From contig NZ_FQXD01000008.1 of the NCBI RefSeq assembly GCF_900129865.1, positions 1 through 64,000 of the forward strand: DNA of 64,000 nt, read 5' to 3'. This stretch comes from Virgibacillus chiguensis. GTDB lineage: Bacteria; Bacillota; Bacilli; Bacillales; Amphibacillaceae. The notes beneath the pieces are model-generated. The model ran no database searches and was not told the DNA's origin. It worked only from the letters and a program-made list of their open reading frames with translations. Every line of letters starts with the position of its first letter. The first letter of the stretch is position 1. Of the stretch, positions 1 to 7,898 are shown piece after piece. The position numbers and the translations under genes are program-made.

Positions 1-470
1 ATTTTGGTACTTTTCCGATCACGAATGTGGCAAGTGTGAGCGGAGATAATGTGGAAGAAACGTTTTCGAATGAAGTTATTACAAATCAAGCCATGACGGA
101 TATATCAATTGTAAAAGAGGCAAATCCGCAGCTCATTAATTGTGGTGATATTATAACGTACACGATTACGATTACGAATGAAGGCCCAGACAGTTCTGGT
201 CAAATTATTTTAAAAGATCCAGAGCCTTCCGGAACGAATTTTATTGAGGGGAGTGTTGTGATTGATGACGTGTTAGTGCCTGATGCCAACCCGAATGCTG
301 GTATCCCCATTGGCTCACTTGCTGTTGGAGAATCAAGGACGGTTTCATTTCGGGTTGTGAGTGGGATTGATGATTGTTTCATTCCGAATACGGCAGACGT
401 TATATATTGCCTTGATCGATCAGCAACGAGTAATCAAGTCATAACCATTGTATGTTGTGACTGTGATTAA
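1..470 (+). CDS. DUF11-repeat surface protein, C-terminal fragment (5' end outside window)
   Basis: The reading frame is already open at base 3 and runs to a TAA at 468-470, so this is the end of a longer gene and the GTG at 27 is not a real start. It holds one complete DUF11-type module: a 'YTITITNEGP' strand, then 'GTNFIEGSVVIDD', then 'IGSLAVGESRTVSFRV'. DUF11 modules are beta-sandwich repeats of large bacterial surface proteins. The chain ends in a short Cys/Asp tail (ICCDCD-like). The next gene downstream carries a very similar module and tail, so the two are probably paralogous envelope or spore-surface proteins. The exact role is unknown. Confidence 0.75.
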   Translation, partial: FGTFPITNVASVSGDNVEETFSNEVITNQAMTDISIVKEANPQLINCGDIITYTITITNEGPDSSGQIILKDPEPSGTNFIEGSVVIDDVLVPDANPNAGIPIGSLAVGESRTVSFRVVSGIDDCFIPNTADVIYCLDRSATSNQVITIVCCDCD

Positions 471-668
471 ATTTCATTGGGGTTACAAAAATTTTACCAC
501 TTTCATATAAATTGGTTAAATAAGGCGCACAACCAACACTAAACCATTTCGGTCACCATATAATTAATAGAAAGTGAAAAAAGCATATAGATAAGGTTAA
601 TATACAATTTATATGTTTGAATTAAATGATGAAGCTGTTTATTTTTATAGGAAAGGAGGTTTAAAAAA

Positions 669-2177
669 GTGCCCTTTATTAATCGCTTCAATACGATTAC
701 ATGTGGTGCTATGACTTTTACTGGAAACACTTTAGGGCTTAGTAATGAAGCAAATACAAATAATGCAGGTACTAATAATTCAATTGGTGCTTTCATTACA
801 CTAAATACAGCTTTACCACCTGTTGATGCTTATCCAGTTGATCCAGGTCCTCTTACACCAGGTGCAACGACCACGCTTGATTTTAATCAAAATAGCTCGG
901 CAGCACTTCTTAACATTCCGGCTGGCAGCACAGTTCTTCATGCAGAGTTAATCTGGGGAGGAAATTATGAATCGCGAGACCAAAATATTGTTGGAAGCAT
1001 TAATAATTCTGTGACATTTACAGGCCCAAGTGGTGCACCACGAATTATTGCCCCAGATCCAGTTACAGCTAACACTGGTACAATAGCTATATCTGGTTTC
1101 AATATTAGCTTTTATATGCGCTCTGCTGATGTGACGAACATTGTAATAGGAGAAGGAGCGGGTCAATATTCAACTGGTGGAGTACCTGGGCTTGTCGATC
1201 CGCTGAATGCTTCGACAATTGCAACAAATCATGCTGGTTGGACGTTAGCGGTAGTGTATCGAAATATTGCTTTTCCACTACGCAATATGACGTTATTCGT
1301 TGGTGCCAACGGAATAGTTAATAATTTCAGCAATCCAATTGTTGACGTACCTGTAAGTGGTTTCTCAACACCAGCTGCAGGACCAGTAAATGGGAGAGTG
1401 CTAATTAGTGCTGGAGAAGGAGATGCTGTTATCACTGGTGATCAAGCACGGTTTGCACCTACTGTTGCCGATGTTGTCAATCCAGCTTTTAATTTATCTG
1501 GTCCCAACAATTTCAGTACGAACTTCTTTGCATCACAAATTAATGATGATACCGGTAATTTGGACACGTCCGGCACTTATGGGTCAAGAAACCAAATTAA
1601 TGGAACTCCTGGAACGAACATTGTAGCAGGTAGGCAAGGATGGGATATAACCAATGTCGATGCATCAGCTAATCTAGTAAACAATCAAACGTCTGCTGTT
1701 TTTCGTTTTACGACAATAGGAGATGAATACATGCCGAACGCACTCGGCATACAAATAGATGAAGGGGATCCGATATTTGAAGTTTTGAAAAGTGTTGATC
1801 CATTGCTTGCTTGTCCTGGTGATGTATTAACGTATACGATTACAGTTACGAATACCGGTTTGTCTGATGCAAGTAATGTTATTTTTACGGACGTTATTCC
1901 GAGCGGTGTAGACTTTATTGAAAATAGTGTCATTGTGGATGGAATGCAGCTTTCAGGAGCCAATCCAGCTGCTGGTATTAATATAGGTACTTTAGCAATG
2001 GGACAAACGAGAACAATTAGCTTTTCGGTGCTGATAAGGTCGAAACAATCACCGGGCTTTGTAATAGATGAAGCAGAGATCGAATATGAGGGTTGCCCAG
2101 GGAAAGTGACGACTAGCAATAAGGTTATTACTATCATTTGTAAGAATTGCGATGACTGCCGTCCGAAAGATTGTTGA
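669..2177 (+). CDS. DUF11-domain surface/exosporium-like protein with Cys-rich tail
   Basis: The 502-residue protein starts at GTG 669 behind a strong site (AAAGGAGGT at about 652-660). Residues 1 to about 365 form a Thr/Ser/Asn/Gly-rich beta region of the type found before DUF11 repeats in Bacillaceae surface proteins. Residues about 370-480 are one DUF11 module (YTITVTNTG, GVDFIENSVIVDG, IGTLAMGQTRTISFSV). The last dozen residues hold five cysteines. No N-terminal signal peptide or LPXTG anchor is visible, which suits spore-surface proteins made in the mother cell better than a secreted protein, but that is inference. The module resembles the one ending at 470, so this looks like a tandem paralogue pair. 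A terminator-like hairpin follows at 2296. Confidence 0.8.
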   Translation: MPFINRFNTITCGAMTFTGNTLGLSNEANTNNAGTNNSIGAFITLNTALPPVDAYPVDPGPLTPGATTTLDFNQNSSAALLNIPAGSTVLHAELIWGGNYESRDQNIVGSINNSVTFTGPSGAPRIIAPDPVTANTGTIAISGFNISFYMRSADVTNIVIGEGAGQYSTGGVPGLVDPLNASTIATNHAGWTLAVVYRNIAFPLRNMTLFVGANGIVNNFSNPIVDVPVSGFSTPAAGPVNGRVLISAGEGDAVITGDQARFAPTVADVVNPAFNLSGPNNFSTNFFASQINDDTGNLDTSGTYGSRNQINGTPGTNIVAGRQGWDITNVDASANLVNNQTSAVFRFTTIGDEYMPNALGIQIDEGDPIFEVLKSVDPLLACPGDVLTYTITVTNTGLSDASNVIFTDVIPSGVDFIENSVIVDGMQLSGANPAAGINIGTLAMGQTRTISFSVLIRSKQSPGFVIDEAEIEYEGCPGKVTTSNKVITIICKNCDDCRPKDC

Positions 2178-2295
2178 TATAGTCCTCGCGAGACACTATT
2201 TGGGACAAATTTAAATAGTTTTAGGATTTCTTTCTGATAGTTACAAGTGGTATTTCATCTATTTTTACGACAAACAAAAAAGAATGAAAATTGGA

Positions 2296-2338
2296 AAAAT
2301 ACCTGTTTGTATACAGAAGTATAAGCAGGTATTTTAGG
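2296..2338 (+). terminator. Terminator-like inverted repeat after the DUF11 gene
   Basis: An AATACCTG arm near 2298-2305 pairs with CAGGTATT near 2326-2333, and the inner bases pair further (TATAC with GTATA). A short T run follows the 3' arm. It lies about 120 bp past the DUF11 stop codon. The T tract is weak, so termination efficiency is uncertain. Confidence 0.45.
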
Positions 2339-2545
2339 GGGCCATTCTACTTCTCTTTTATTCCAATCGGTTGTTTCCACTTTATCTAAAGCTTTTTTCC
2401 CGTTTTTATCTAAGATGTTATTACCTTGTTCATCATATCTGTACGCTCTGCTTTACCTCCTCATGTCCCATCTTCATTAAAAGGTTTAACGGTGAGCATA
2501 ACATGAAAATGTGAGTTTGCTTTACGTGTTGTTTGTTTTTATTTG
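2338..2545 (-). pseudogene. MobA/MobL-family relaxase remnant
   Basis: The minus strand can be read as 'RKANSHFHVMLTVKPFNEDGT', a TGA stop, and after a frame change 'RYDEQGNNILDKNGKKALDK' followed by 'VETTDWNKREVEWP'. The HxHxML-type segment, the 'PFNEDGT' turn and the 'TDWN' motif are typical of MobA/MobL plasmid relaxases, which nick oriT with an active-site Tyr and a His-coordinated metal. Only about 70 codons remain; the N-terminus with the catalytic tyrosine and the C-terminal half are missing. It is a dead fragment of a mobilisable plasmid or integrative element. No oriT, other mob gene or replication gene was found nearby. Confidence 0.6.
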
Positions 2546-2596
2546 ACACACCTCACATAACTAGTTTACTGAGCCACCAATCTATTTCCACTACTT

Positions 2597-2772
2597 CTAC
2601 ATCAAAACAGAAATCCCATAACCACGGTTTATATTATTGGCATAAAAAGCACCAAAACCTATTAATACTCCCACAATAGATACAGCTGCAACCTGCTCCT
2701 TGGCTAATAAGCGCAATAATGTAGTTAATGCTGCACTTTTTGTTAAATAAAGAACAAAAACGTGGGTGATAC
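2597..2772 (-). pseudogene. Fragment of a small hydrophobic protein
   Basis: A stretch of about 55 codons without an ATG reads 'LTKSAALTTLLRLLAKEQ', then a hydrophobic segment 'VAAVSIVGVLIGFGAFYA', then 'NNINRGYGISVLM' and a stop. It looks like the C-terminal part of a small single-pass peptide. The frame closes upstream with no start codon or ribosome binding site. It sits between the relaxase remnant and the structured repeat, so it may be further debris of the same lost element. The family is not recognised. Confidence 0.25.
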
Positions 2773-2830
2773 TTTAATTTTCCTATAGTGGAACAAAGAC
2801 GAAAACGCCCGTCTAGCAACGTAGCGAATG

Positions 2831-3031
2831 GAACGAATCAACGAAAGTTTAGGAATCATGCTCCTGCAACAGGAGTATGCCGGCGCCCTCCGGCAAGCCC
2901 GTCTTTAGTCGACCTTCCTATAGTACGAACCGATGATAACTTATCGTAGGGCTATTTCGCGAAGTCGCCTAGTTGCTGGGCGCTGGAGCCGGACGTGGCT
3001 TATTCTGTTATTTCCTTATCCCAAAGCATCT
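2831..3031 (+). repeat. Structured intergenic repeat, copy A (~200 nt)
   Basis: This copy shares conserved blocks with copy B (4891-5094): GAACGAATCAACGAAAG at the left end, AGGAATC, GCAAGCCC, TCGACCTTCC, AGTCGCCTAG, and a GGAGC..GACGTGGCTATT-like block near the right end. Several blocks can form hairpins: CTCCTG/CAGGAG, GCCGG/CCGGC, GTCGCC/GGGCG and AGCC/GGCT. There is no open frame. The strand is set by copy order only. Boundaries are approximate. Confidence 0.75.
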
Positions 3032-3053
3032 AATTTTTATATTTTTTTATTTC

Positions 3054-3091
3054 ACAAAAAAGTGTACTTGTCCAACAAAGACAAGTACACT
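3054..3091 (-). terminator. Rho-independent terminator of galE
   Basis: A perfect 12-bp stem (AGTGTACTTGTC with GACAAGTACACT) encloses a 7-nt loop. On the minus strand it is followed by a T run (TTTTTT). It lies 26 bp beyond the galE stop codon. Confidence 0.85.
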
Positions 3092-3116
3092 AATCATTCA
3101 GAATACTTTCCTATAT

Positions 3117-4106
3117 TTATTTACGATATCCCTCAGGATTTCCTACGTGCCAATTCCAGGCATGCTCTATGATTTTTGTTATTAGAGTGCGCTTTGGATT
3201 CCACCCTAATATCTCTTGCACTTTGTGTGAACTTGCAATTAGTGTACTAGGATCGCCTGCACGCCTTTTGCCAATTTGGGCAGGTATTTTCTTACCAGTT
3301 ACTTGTCTAGCCGTATCAATAATTTCTTTCACCGAGAACCCTTGGCTACTTCCTAAATTGAATATATCGCTTTTTCCTCCGCGCAGTAAGTAATCTAATG
3401 CAAGTAAATGTGCATCAATTAAATCTTGTACGTGAATATAATCACGAATACATGTACCATCTTCCGTAGCATAATCATCTCCAAAAATGGTAATATGATC
3501 TCTTTGTCCCAACGCTGTTTGTAGCACAATTGGTATTAAATGTGTCTCTGGATGATGGTCTTCCCCTATCTCACCTGTTTCTCTTGCTCCAGCAACATTA
3601 AAATACCTTAACGATACATATGTTATTCCATGTGCTTGTTCAGTCCATTTCATCATTTTTTCCATTGTTAATTTTGTTTCGCCGTACGTATTAGTTGGAT
3701 GAGTAGCCATTGTTTCTGTAATTGGAACGGCTTCTGGCTCTCCATATGTAGCGGCAGTAGATGAAAAAACGATATGTTTCACGTTATATTCAGTCATGAC
3801 TTGCAGTAAAACTTGCGTGCCATACACATTATTGTCAAAATATTTCAACGGATTTTCCATCGACTCACCAACCAAAGAATTGGCAGCAAAATGAATCACA
3901 GCCTCAATGGATTCTTTAACAAAAACCGTGCGTAAAAAATGAATATCACGAATATCTCCGTTATAAAACACAGCTTTCGGATGAATTGCCTCTTGATGAC
4001 CTGTCTCTAAATTATCTATTACGATTACTTCTTTTCCTTGATCAATTAATTGGTATACCGCATGAGAACCTATATAACCAGCACCGCCTAATACTAATAT
4101 ACTCAT
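3117..4106 (-). CDS. galE: UDP-glucose 4-epimerase
   Basis: The 329-residue protein should interconvert UDP-glucose and UDP-galactose, feeding the Leloir pathway and cell-surface polysaccharides. It has the N-terminal NAD-binding fingerprint GGAGYIGSH, the SSTAATYG segment with the catalytic serine/threonine, and the YxxxK pair in '[12 protein letters not shown]', followed by 'RYFNVAGA'. The length is normal for the family. The start is ATG 4106, because the protein then begins [14 protein letters not shown] as in relatives; the open frame upstream has no ribosome site. The gene stands alone between two repeat copies, without galK or galT, so a role in envelope sugar supply is more likely than galactose catabolism. 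Confidence 0.93.
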   Translation of the reverse strand: MSILVLGGAGYIGSHAVYQLIDQGKEVIVIDNLETGHQEAIHPKAVFYNGDIRDIHFLRTVFVKESIEAVIHFAANSLVGESMENPLKYFDNNVYGTQVLLQVMTEYNVKHIVFSSTAATYGEPEAVPITETMATHPTNTYGETKLTMEKMMKWTEQAHGITYVSLRYFNVAGARETGEIGEDHHPETHLIPIVLQTALGQRDHITIFGDDYATEDGTCIRDYIHVQDLIDAHLLALDYLLRGGKSDIFNLGSSQGFSVKEIIDTARQVTGKKIPAQIGKRRAGDPSTLIASSHKVQEILGWNPKRTLITKIIEHAWNWHVGNPEGYRK

Positions 4107-4417
4107 TTTGTTGTCCGCCCCTTTTTTGTATGTACTGGGTGTTGCAAATACCATCGTTAACGCCTATTATCCTTGCATACTTCATCTAACAGCATTCTTG
4201 AAGTACGCGCTTTCAAGATGATATTATTTTTTTATTTCAACTATATCCTACATCGCTTATAACTTTCAAACAAGTAATATATCATTTACACAAAAATTAG
4301 TCACATTTTTTACATAAAACGGACCAAATAGTTACTTCTAATCCCTTATTTTTTGCATATATATCTTTTGGTGTACGTTTGACTTATAGTAAAACTACAA
4401 CGAGGAGGAGTTATGCA

Positions 4418-4876
4418 TTGCCAAACACCATTTGCGAAAGGAATATCAAGATAAATATTGATAACATTTGGTCATTTATTAGTGACCTTAATAACTGGGC
4501 ACCACTGGTTCCTGGATATGAACAGCATAAAATGGTGAACCAAAAGAAATCCATCTGGGTATGTGAAGGAAAAGTTGGTTCGTTCCAAAAAACGGTTCAA
4601 TTAACCGTAATTATTACTGAATGGAATGAACCAGAAAAAATCTCTTTCCAACTATCTAGCAGCAACCAAATGCTAACAGGAAATGGAACAGTTTGCGCCA
4701 ATAAGCTTAGCGATAGAGAAACCAATTTCACTTTCTCTCTTACACTCCATGCAAAAGGATTGGCTGGAAAAATGGTAAATGGCTCATTAAGAGCATTTCT
4801 ACCGAAACTAACTTCAAACTTCATAGATGCAATGATTCGTCATATGTACGGAACAAAGGCGCAAGCGCTCGTTTAG
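4418..4876 (+). CDS. SRPBCC-family protein (CoxG-like)
   Basis: About 152 residues with the START/SRPBCC pattern: a leading beta strand, 'IWSFISDLNNWAPLVPGYE', a run of antiparallel strands and a C-terminal helix (LTSNFIDAMIRHM). This fold makes a hydrophobic pocket. The nearest named relatives are CoxG-type membrane-associated proteins of CO dehydrogenase clusters, but no cox genes are present, so the ligand is unknown. The start is TTG 4418, 7 nt after GAGGAGGAG; the open frame from TTG 4379 has no such site, and the ATG at 4414 is out of frame. The structured repeat copy B begins 15 nt after the stop codon. Confidence 0.75.
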   Translation: MPNTICERNIKINIDNIWSFISDLNNWAPLVPGYEQHKMVNQKKSIWVCEGKVGSFQKTVQLTVIITEWNEPEKISFQLSSSNQMLTGNGTVCANKLSDRETNFTFSLTLHAKGLAGKMVNGSLRAFLPKLTSNFIDAMIRHMYGTKAQALV

Positions 4877-4890
4877 TAATAGAGCGACGG

Positions 4891-5094
4891 GAACGAATCA
4901 ACGAAAGATTTAGGAATCCTGCCACTAAAAAAAGGTTATGTCGACGTCGGGTAGCAAGCCCATTTTTAAATCGACCTTCCTTTTAGTGACGAATCGACGA
5001 TGACTTATTGTAGAACGACTTGGTGAAGTCGCCTAGCTGCAAGGCGATGGAGCTAGACGTGGCTATTCGATTATTTCATTATTCACAAGCACCT
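4891..5094 (+). repeat. Structured intergenic repeat, copy B (~200 nt)
   Basis: It is in direct orientation with copy A and about 2.06 kb from it. The left block GAACGAATCAACGAAAG is identical to copy A and the right block (GATGGAGCTAGACGTGGCTA) is nearly so. The middle part diverges. The hairpin GTCGCC/GGCGAT is kept. There is no open frame. It follows the SRPBCC stop codon directly. Confidence 0.75.
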
Positions 5095-5262
5095 CCGTTT
5101 ATCATTTCCTATACTACGAAGCAGTTGCTATTGCTAATTCTTAATAAATCATTAGAAAAACTTGACACATCTCCTTTTCTAGAGAAAGTCGACAGCATAT
5201 TTCCTACATGTTAGAATGATATGCGTGTTTACTTTGCTTTTTAAAGAGAGGGATTTATATAC

Positions 5263-6135
5263 ATGACGACTATCACGCAAAAATTGAATCCAACCGTACT
5301 AGCATACATACAAATTATTTTTGGCGCTACGCTAGTAGGCTTAGCTTATAATATATTTCTATTACCTGCTAAATTGGCAGCAGGTGGCATATCTGGAGTA
5401 AGTACCATTTTATTTGAGTTGTACCAAATTAGTCCTTCTTCCGTTCAATTTTTAATTAATATCCCCATCTTTATTATAGGATGGATAGCGTTAGGCAAAG
5501 ACTTCAGCTCGAAAACGCTGGTAGGTACATTTTGGGTTCCATTTATTATTTGGTTAAGTTCCGACATTCCCATTACGTTAACCAACCCTTTACTTAGTGC
5601 CATCTACGGAGGGATTATCCTTGGAGTTGGATTAGGGATTGTTTATAAAGGAAATGGATCAACTGGTGGTACAGCAGCTATTGCGCAGATTGTAAAGAAA
5701 TTCACCGGATTATCGAGCGGATACTCCCAATTAATTGTGGATGGAGTAGTTGTCGTTTCTTCCATTATTGTATTTAACTTGGAATTAACACTTTTTGCAC
5801 TCATGTGTATTTATATCACAAGTAAAACCATCGATATTGTTCAACTACAAACCTCAGCGACAAAATTGGTGATGATTATTACGGATAATGAAGAGCGTAT
5901 TCAATCCATTATTCGAACGGAATTGGATCGAGGTTTAACAAAAGTACGTTCTATTGGAGGTTATTCCGATAAAAAGAAAACAATGATTCTTTGTGTTGCA
6001 GAACAGCAAGAGGCGGTTCAATTAAAGAAGATATTGCAGCGAGAGGAAACCGATTCATTTGTCATCTTCTTGAATGCTTCCGAAATACTAGGTAGAGGTT
6101 TCTCACTTGATAAATATTATGGACAAAAACTCTAA
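5263..6135 (+). CDS. YitT-family membrane protein
   Basis: A 290-residue protein with five to six hydrophobic segments in residues 15-190 (for example 'IIFGATLVGLAYNIFLLP' and 'AIYGGIILGVGLGIVY') and a soluble C-terminal DUF2179 domain from about residue 215 ('VRSIGGYSDKKKTMILCV'). The 'GGISGVS' and 'GNGSTGGTAAIAQ' loops are characteristic of YitT proteins, widespread and poorly understood Bacillus membrane proteins of about 280-290 residues. ATG 5263 follows AAAGAGAGGG. It is transcribed alone and ends at a strong hairpin. No substrate can be assigned. Confidence 0.85.
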   Translation: MTTITQKLNPTVLAYIQIIFGATLVGLAYNIFLLPAKLAAGGISGVSTILFELYQISPSSVQFLINIPIFIIGWIALGKDFSSKTLVGTFWVPFIIWLSSDIPITLTNPLLSAIYGGIILGVGLGIVYKGNGSTGGTAAIAQIVKKFTGLSSGYSQLIVDGVVVVSSIIVFNLELTLFALMCIYITSKTIDIVQLQTSATKLVMIITDNEERIQSIIRTELDRGLTKVRSIGGYSDKKKTMILCVAEQQEAVQLKKILQREETDSFVIFLNASEILGRGFSLDKYYGQKL

Positions 6136-6166
6136 ATCATTTTTACCATAGTTCTTCGCATAGCAG

Positions 6167-6208
6167 CCCCCGTACCATTTTTGTTCATATGGTACGGGGG
6201 TAATTTTT
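6167..6208 (+). terminator. Terminator of yitT
   Basis: A perfect 12-bp stem (CCCCCGTACCAT with ATGGTACGGGGG) is followed by TAATTTTT. It lies 31 bp past the yitT stop. It also lies just beyond the end of the converging ilv-leu operon, but the minus-strand side has no T run. Confidence 0.9.
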
Positions 6209-6242
6209 GAAAACCGTTTTTATGGGGTTCCATAAACTAGCG

Positions 6243-7202
6243 TTATGAGTAAACAAGCTCACGGTGAGACAAACGTGCAGCTAGTTCCTGTATTTTGGGC
6301 ATGGTGCTAATATCCATGTTTCCACCACTTACAATGACCCCACAATGTCGGGATTTTATTTGCTCATTATGGGTGAATAAGGCGGCAATTGCTGCAGCTC
6401 CCGCTCCTTCCATTAATGTTTTATTTCGTTCAAGCATGTAAACAATAGAGGAAGCAATCGCTTCGTCAGAAACAGTTATCATATCATCCACGTATTGCCT
6501 GATTAACGGTAATGTTCGTTCACCTGGTTTTTTTACTGCAATTCCCTCAGCAATTGTTTGGACAGCATGCAGGTTTTCTGTTTCACCAGTATGGAAGCTT
6601 TTATAAATAGCAGCTGCTCCTTCCGCTTGCACCCCAATCACCTTTATATTTCGATTCACGTGCTTTGCTGCAACAGCAATACCGCTAATTAACCCTCCAC
6701 CACCTACTGGAACTAATATCGTGTCAATCCGATCTTCTTGACGTAATAATTCCATTGCAACTGTTCCTTGACCAGCCATGACATCGTAATCGTCAAAGGG
6801 ATGAATATATGTTGCCTCAGTACGAAGCTGATGACCCAGAGAAGCCTCATATGCTTCTTGAAAAGTTTCTCCAGACAAAACGACTTCTGCTCCATAATTG
6901 CGTGTCGCATTTACTTTTGCTTGTGGTGTTTTCTCTGCCATAAAAATGGTTGCTTTTGCTCCTAATTTACGAGCTGCATAGGCGACTCCTTGTGCATGAT
7001 TTCCAGCAGAAGCAGTAACCACACCTTGATCTAGTTGCCGTCGTTTTAATTGCATTAATTTATAGGTAGCACCTCTAAATTTAAAGGCACCTGTTTTCTG
7101 TTGGTTTTCCATTTTAAAATAAACATGTTTCCCTAAAGCTTGATTCGTTGTCTGTGATGTTAATAAAGGTGTTCGATGAACAAGCGGAGCAAGTCGCTGC
7201 AA
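6243..7202 (-). CDS. ilvA: Threonine dehydratase, short form
   Basis: A PLP enzyme that deaminates L-threonine to 2-oxobutyrate, the first step to isoleucine. Visible motifs are 'HRTPLLTS', the PLP-lysine loop 'TGAFKFRGA', 'ASAGNHAQGVA', the phosphate loop 'PVGGGGLISG' and a late 'VSGGN'. At about 319 residues it lacks the C-terminal ACT-like domain of the isoleucine-inhibited enzyme, so feedback control is doubtful. It is the last gene of the ilv-leu operon, 80 bp after leuD. The start is uncertain: family similarity extends about 13 codons upstream of TTG 7202, yet no ATG, GTG or TTG exists there. An ATT at 7241 after GGGAG is a possible unusual start. Confidence 0.85.
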   Translation of the reverse strand: MQRLAPLVHRTPLLTSQTTNQALGKHVYFKMENQQKTGAFKFRGATYKLMQLKRRQLDQGVVTASAGNHAQGVAYAARKLGAKATIFMAEKTPQAKVNATRNYGAEVVLSGETFQEAYEASLGHQLRTEATYIHPFDDYDVMAGQGTVAMELLRQEDRIDTILVPVGGGGLISGIAVAAKHVNRNIKVIGVQAEGAAAIYKSFHTGETENLHAVQTIAEGIAVKKPGERTLPLIRQYVDDMITVSDEAIASSIVYMLERNKTLMEGAGAAAIAALFTHNEQIKSRHCGVIVSGGNMDISTMPKIQELAARLSHRELVYS

Positions 7203-7282
7203 CGCATTATATACCTTTTCACCTGTTAAGCAATCCCCAATATCTCCACACTCCCTATCGAAATTAGAATTTTTCTTGATTT

Positions 7283-7864
7283 TTATTGCATACTTTTTTC
7301 GTATCGTGCAATTTTTTCCTCATGTTGTAATGTTAAAGCTATATCGTCCCATCCGTTGATTAATTTTTGCTTATGGTATTCTGGAATTTGAAACGGATAA
7401 ACCATCCCTCGGTCCATAATTTGCTGCTTTTCCAAATCTACATCTAAAATAAGTTCCCCTCGTTCCGCTTTTTTTAACCATTGGTTTACAAGCTCTTCTT
7501 TTACTTGGATAACGATGATGCCATTTTTTAAAGCATTATTATAGAAAATATCCGCAAAGCTTGGCGCTATAATAACTCGGAACCCAAAATCTAATAGTGC
7601 CCATGGAGCATGCTCTCTGGAACTACCACAACCAAAATTTTCACCTGCCACTACTATCGAGGCGTCTTCATACCGTTTATCGTTTAAGTTGAAATTTTTT
7701 CTAAGCTCTCCATCATCATCGAATCGCCAATGGTAGAAAAGATATTGCCCAAACCCAGTACGCTCAATTCGTTTTAAAAATTGCTTCGGTATAATTTGGT
7801 CCGTATCGACATTCGTTCGATTTAATGGGTATACTACACCTCTATGCCTTTGAATAGCTTCCAC
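7283..7864 (-). CDS. leuD: 3-isopropylmalate dehydratase, small subunit
   Basis: The 193-residue swivel subunit of isopropylmalate isomerase, which works with LeuC to convert 2- to 3-isopropylmalate. Family hallmarks are 'NVDTDQIIPKQFL' near the N-terminus and the substrate loop 'GENFGCGSSREHAPWAL'. The length is normal. The start is GTG 7864 behind a GAGGGAGGG site. It follows leuC after 34 bp and precedes ilvA in the same operon. Confidence 0.95.
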   Translation of the reverse strand: MEAIQRHRGVVYPLNRTNVDTDQIIPKQFLKRIERTGFGQYLFYHWRFDDDGELRKNFNLNDKRYEDASIVVAGENFGCGSSREHAPWALLDFGFRVIIAPSFADIFYNNALKNGIIVIQVKEELVNQWLKKAERGELILDVDLEKQQIMDRGMVYPFQIPEYHKQKLINGWDDIALTLQHEEKIARYEKSMQ

Positions 7865-7898
7865 TGGCTACCCTCCCTCTTTTATGCATAAAAATAAG

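Noticed and set aside
2933-3185. Two overlapping plus-strand open frames at the end of repeat copy A
   Set aside because: They lie in the structured repeat and in the galE terminator and 3' end, lack ribosome sites and have no protein-like composition.
2831-5094. The structured repeat as an IS200/IS605 or IscB/TnpB guide-RNA end
   Set aside because: The wording GCAAGCCC..CTTTAGT recalls right ends of such elements, but the complementary arm is missing, no tnpA, tnpB or iscB fragment is near, and copy B loses the motif.
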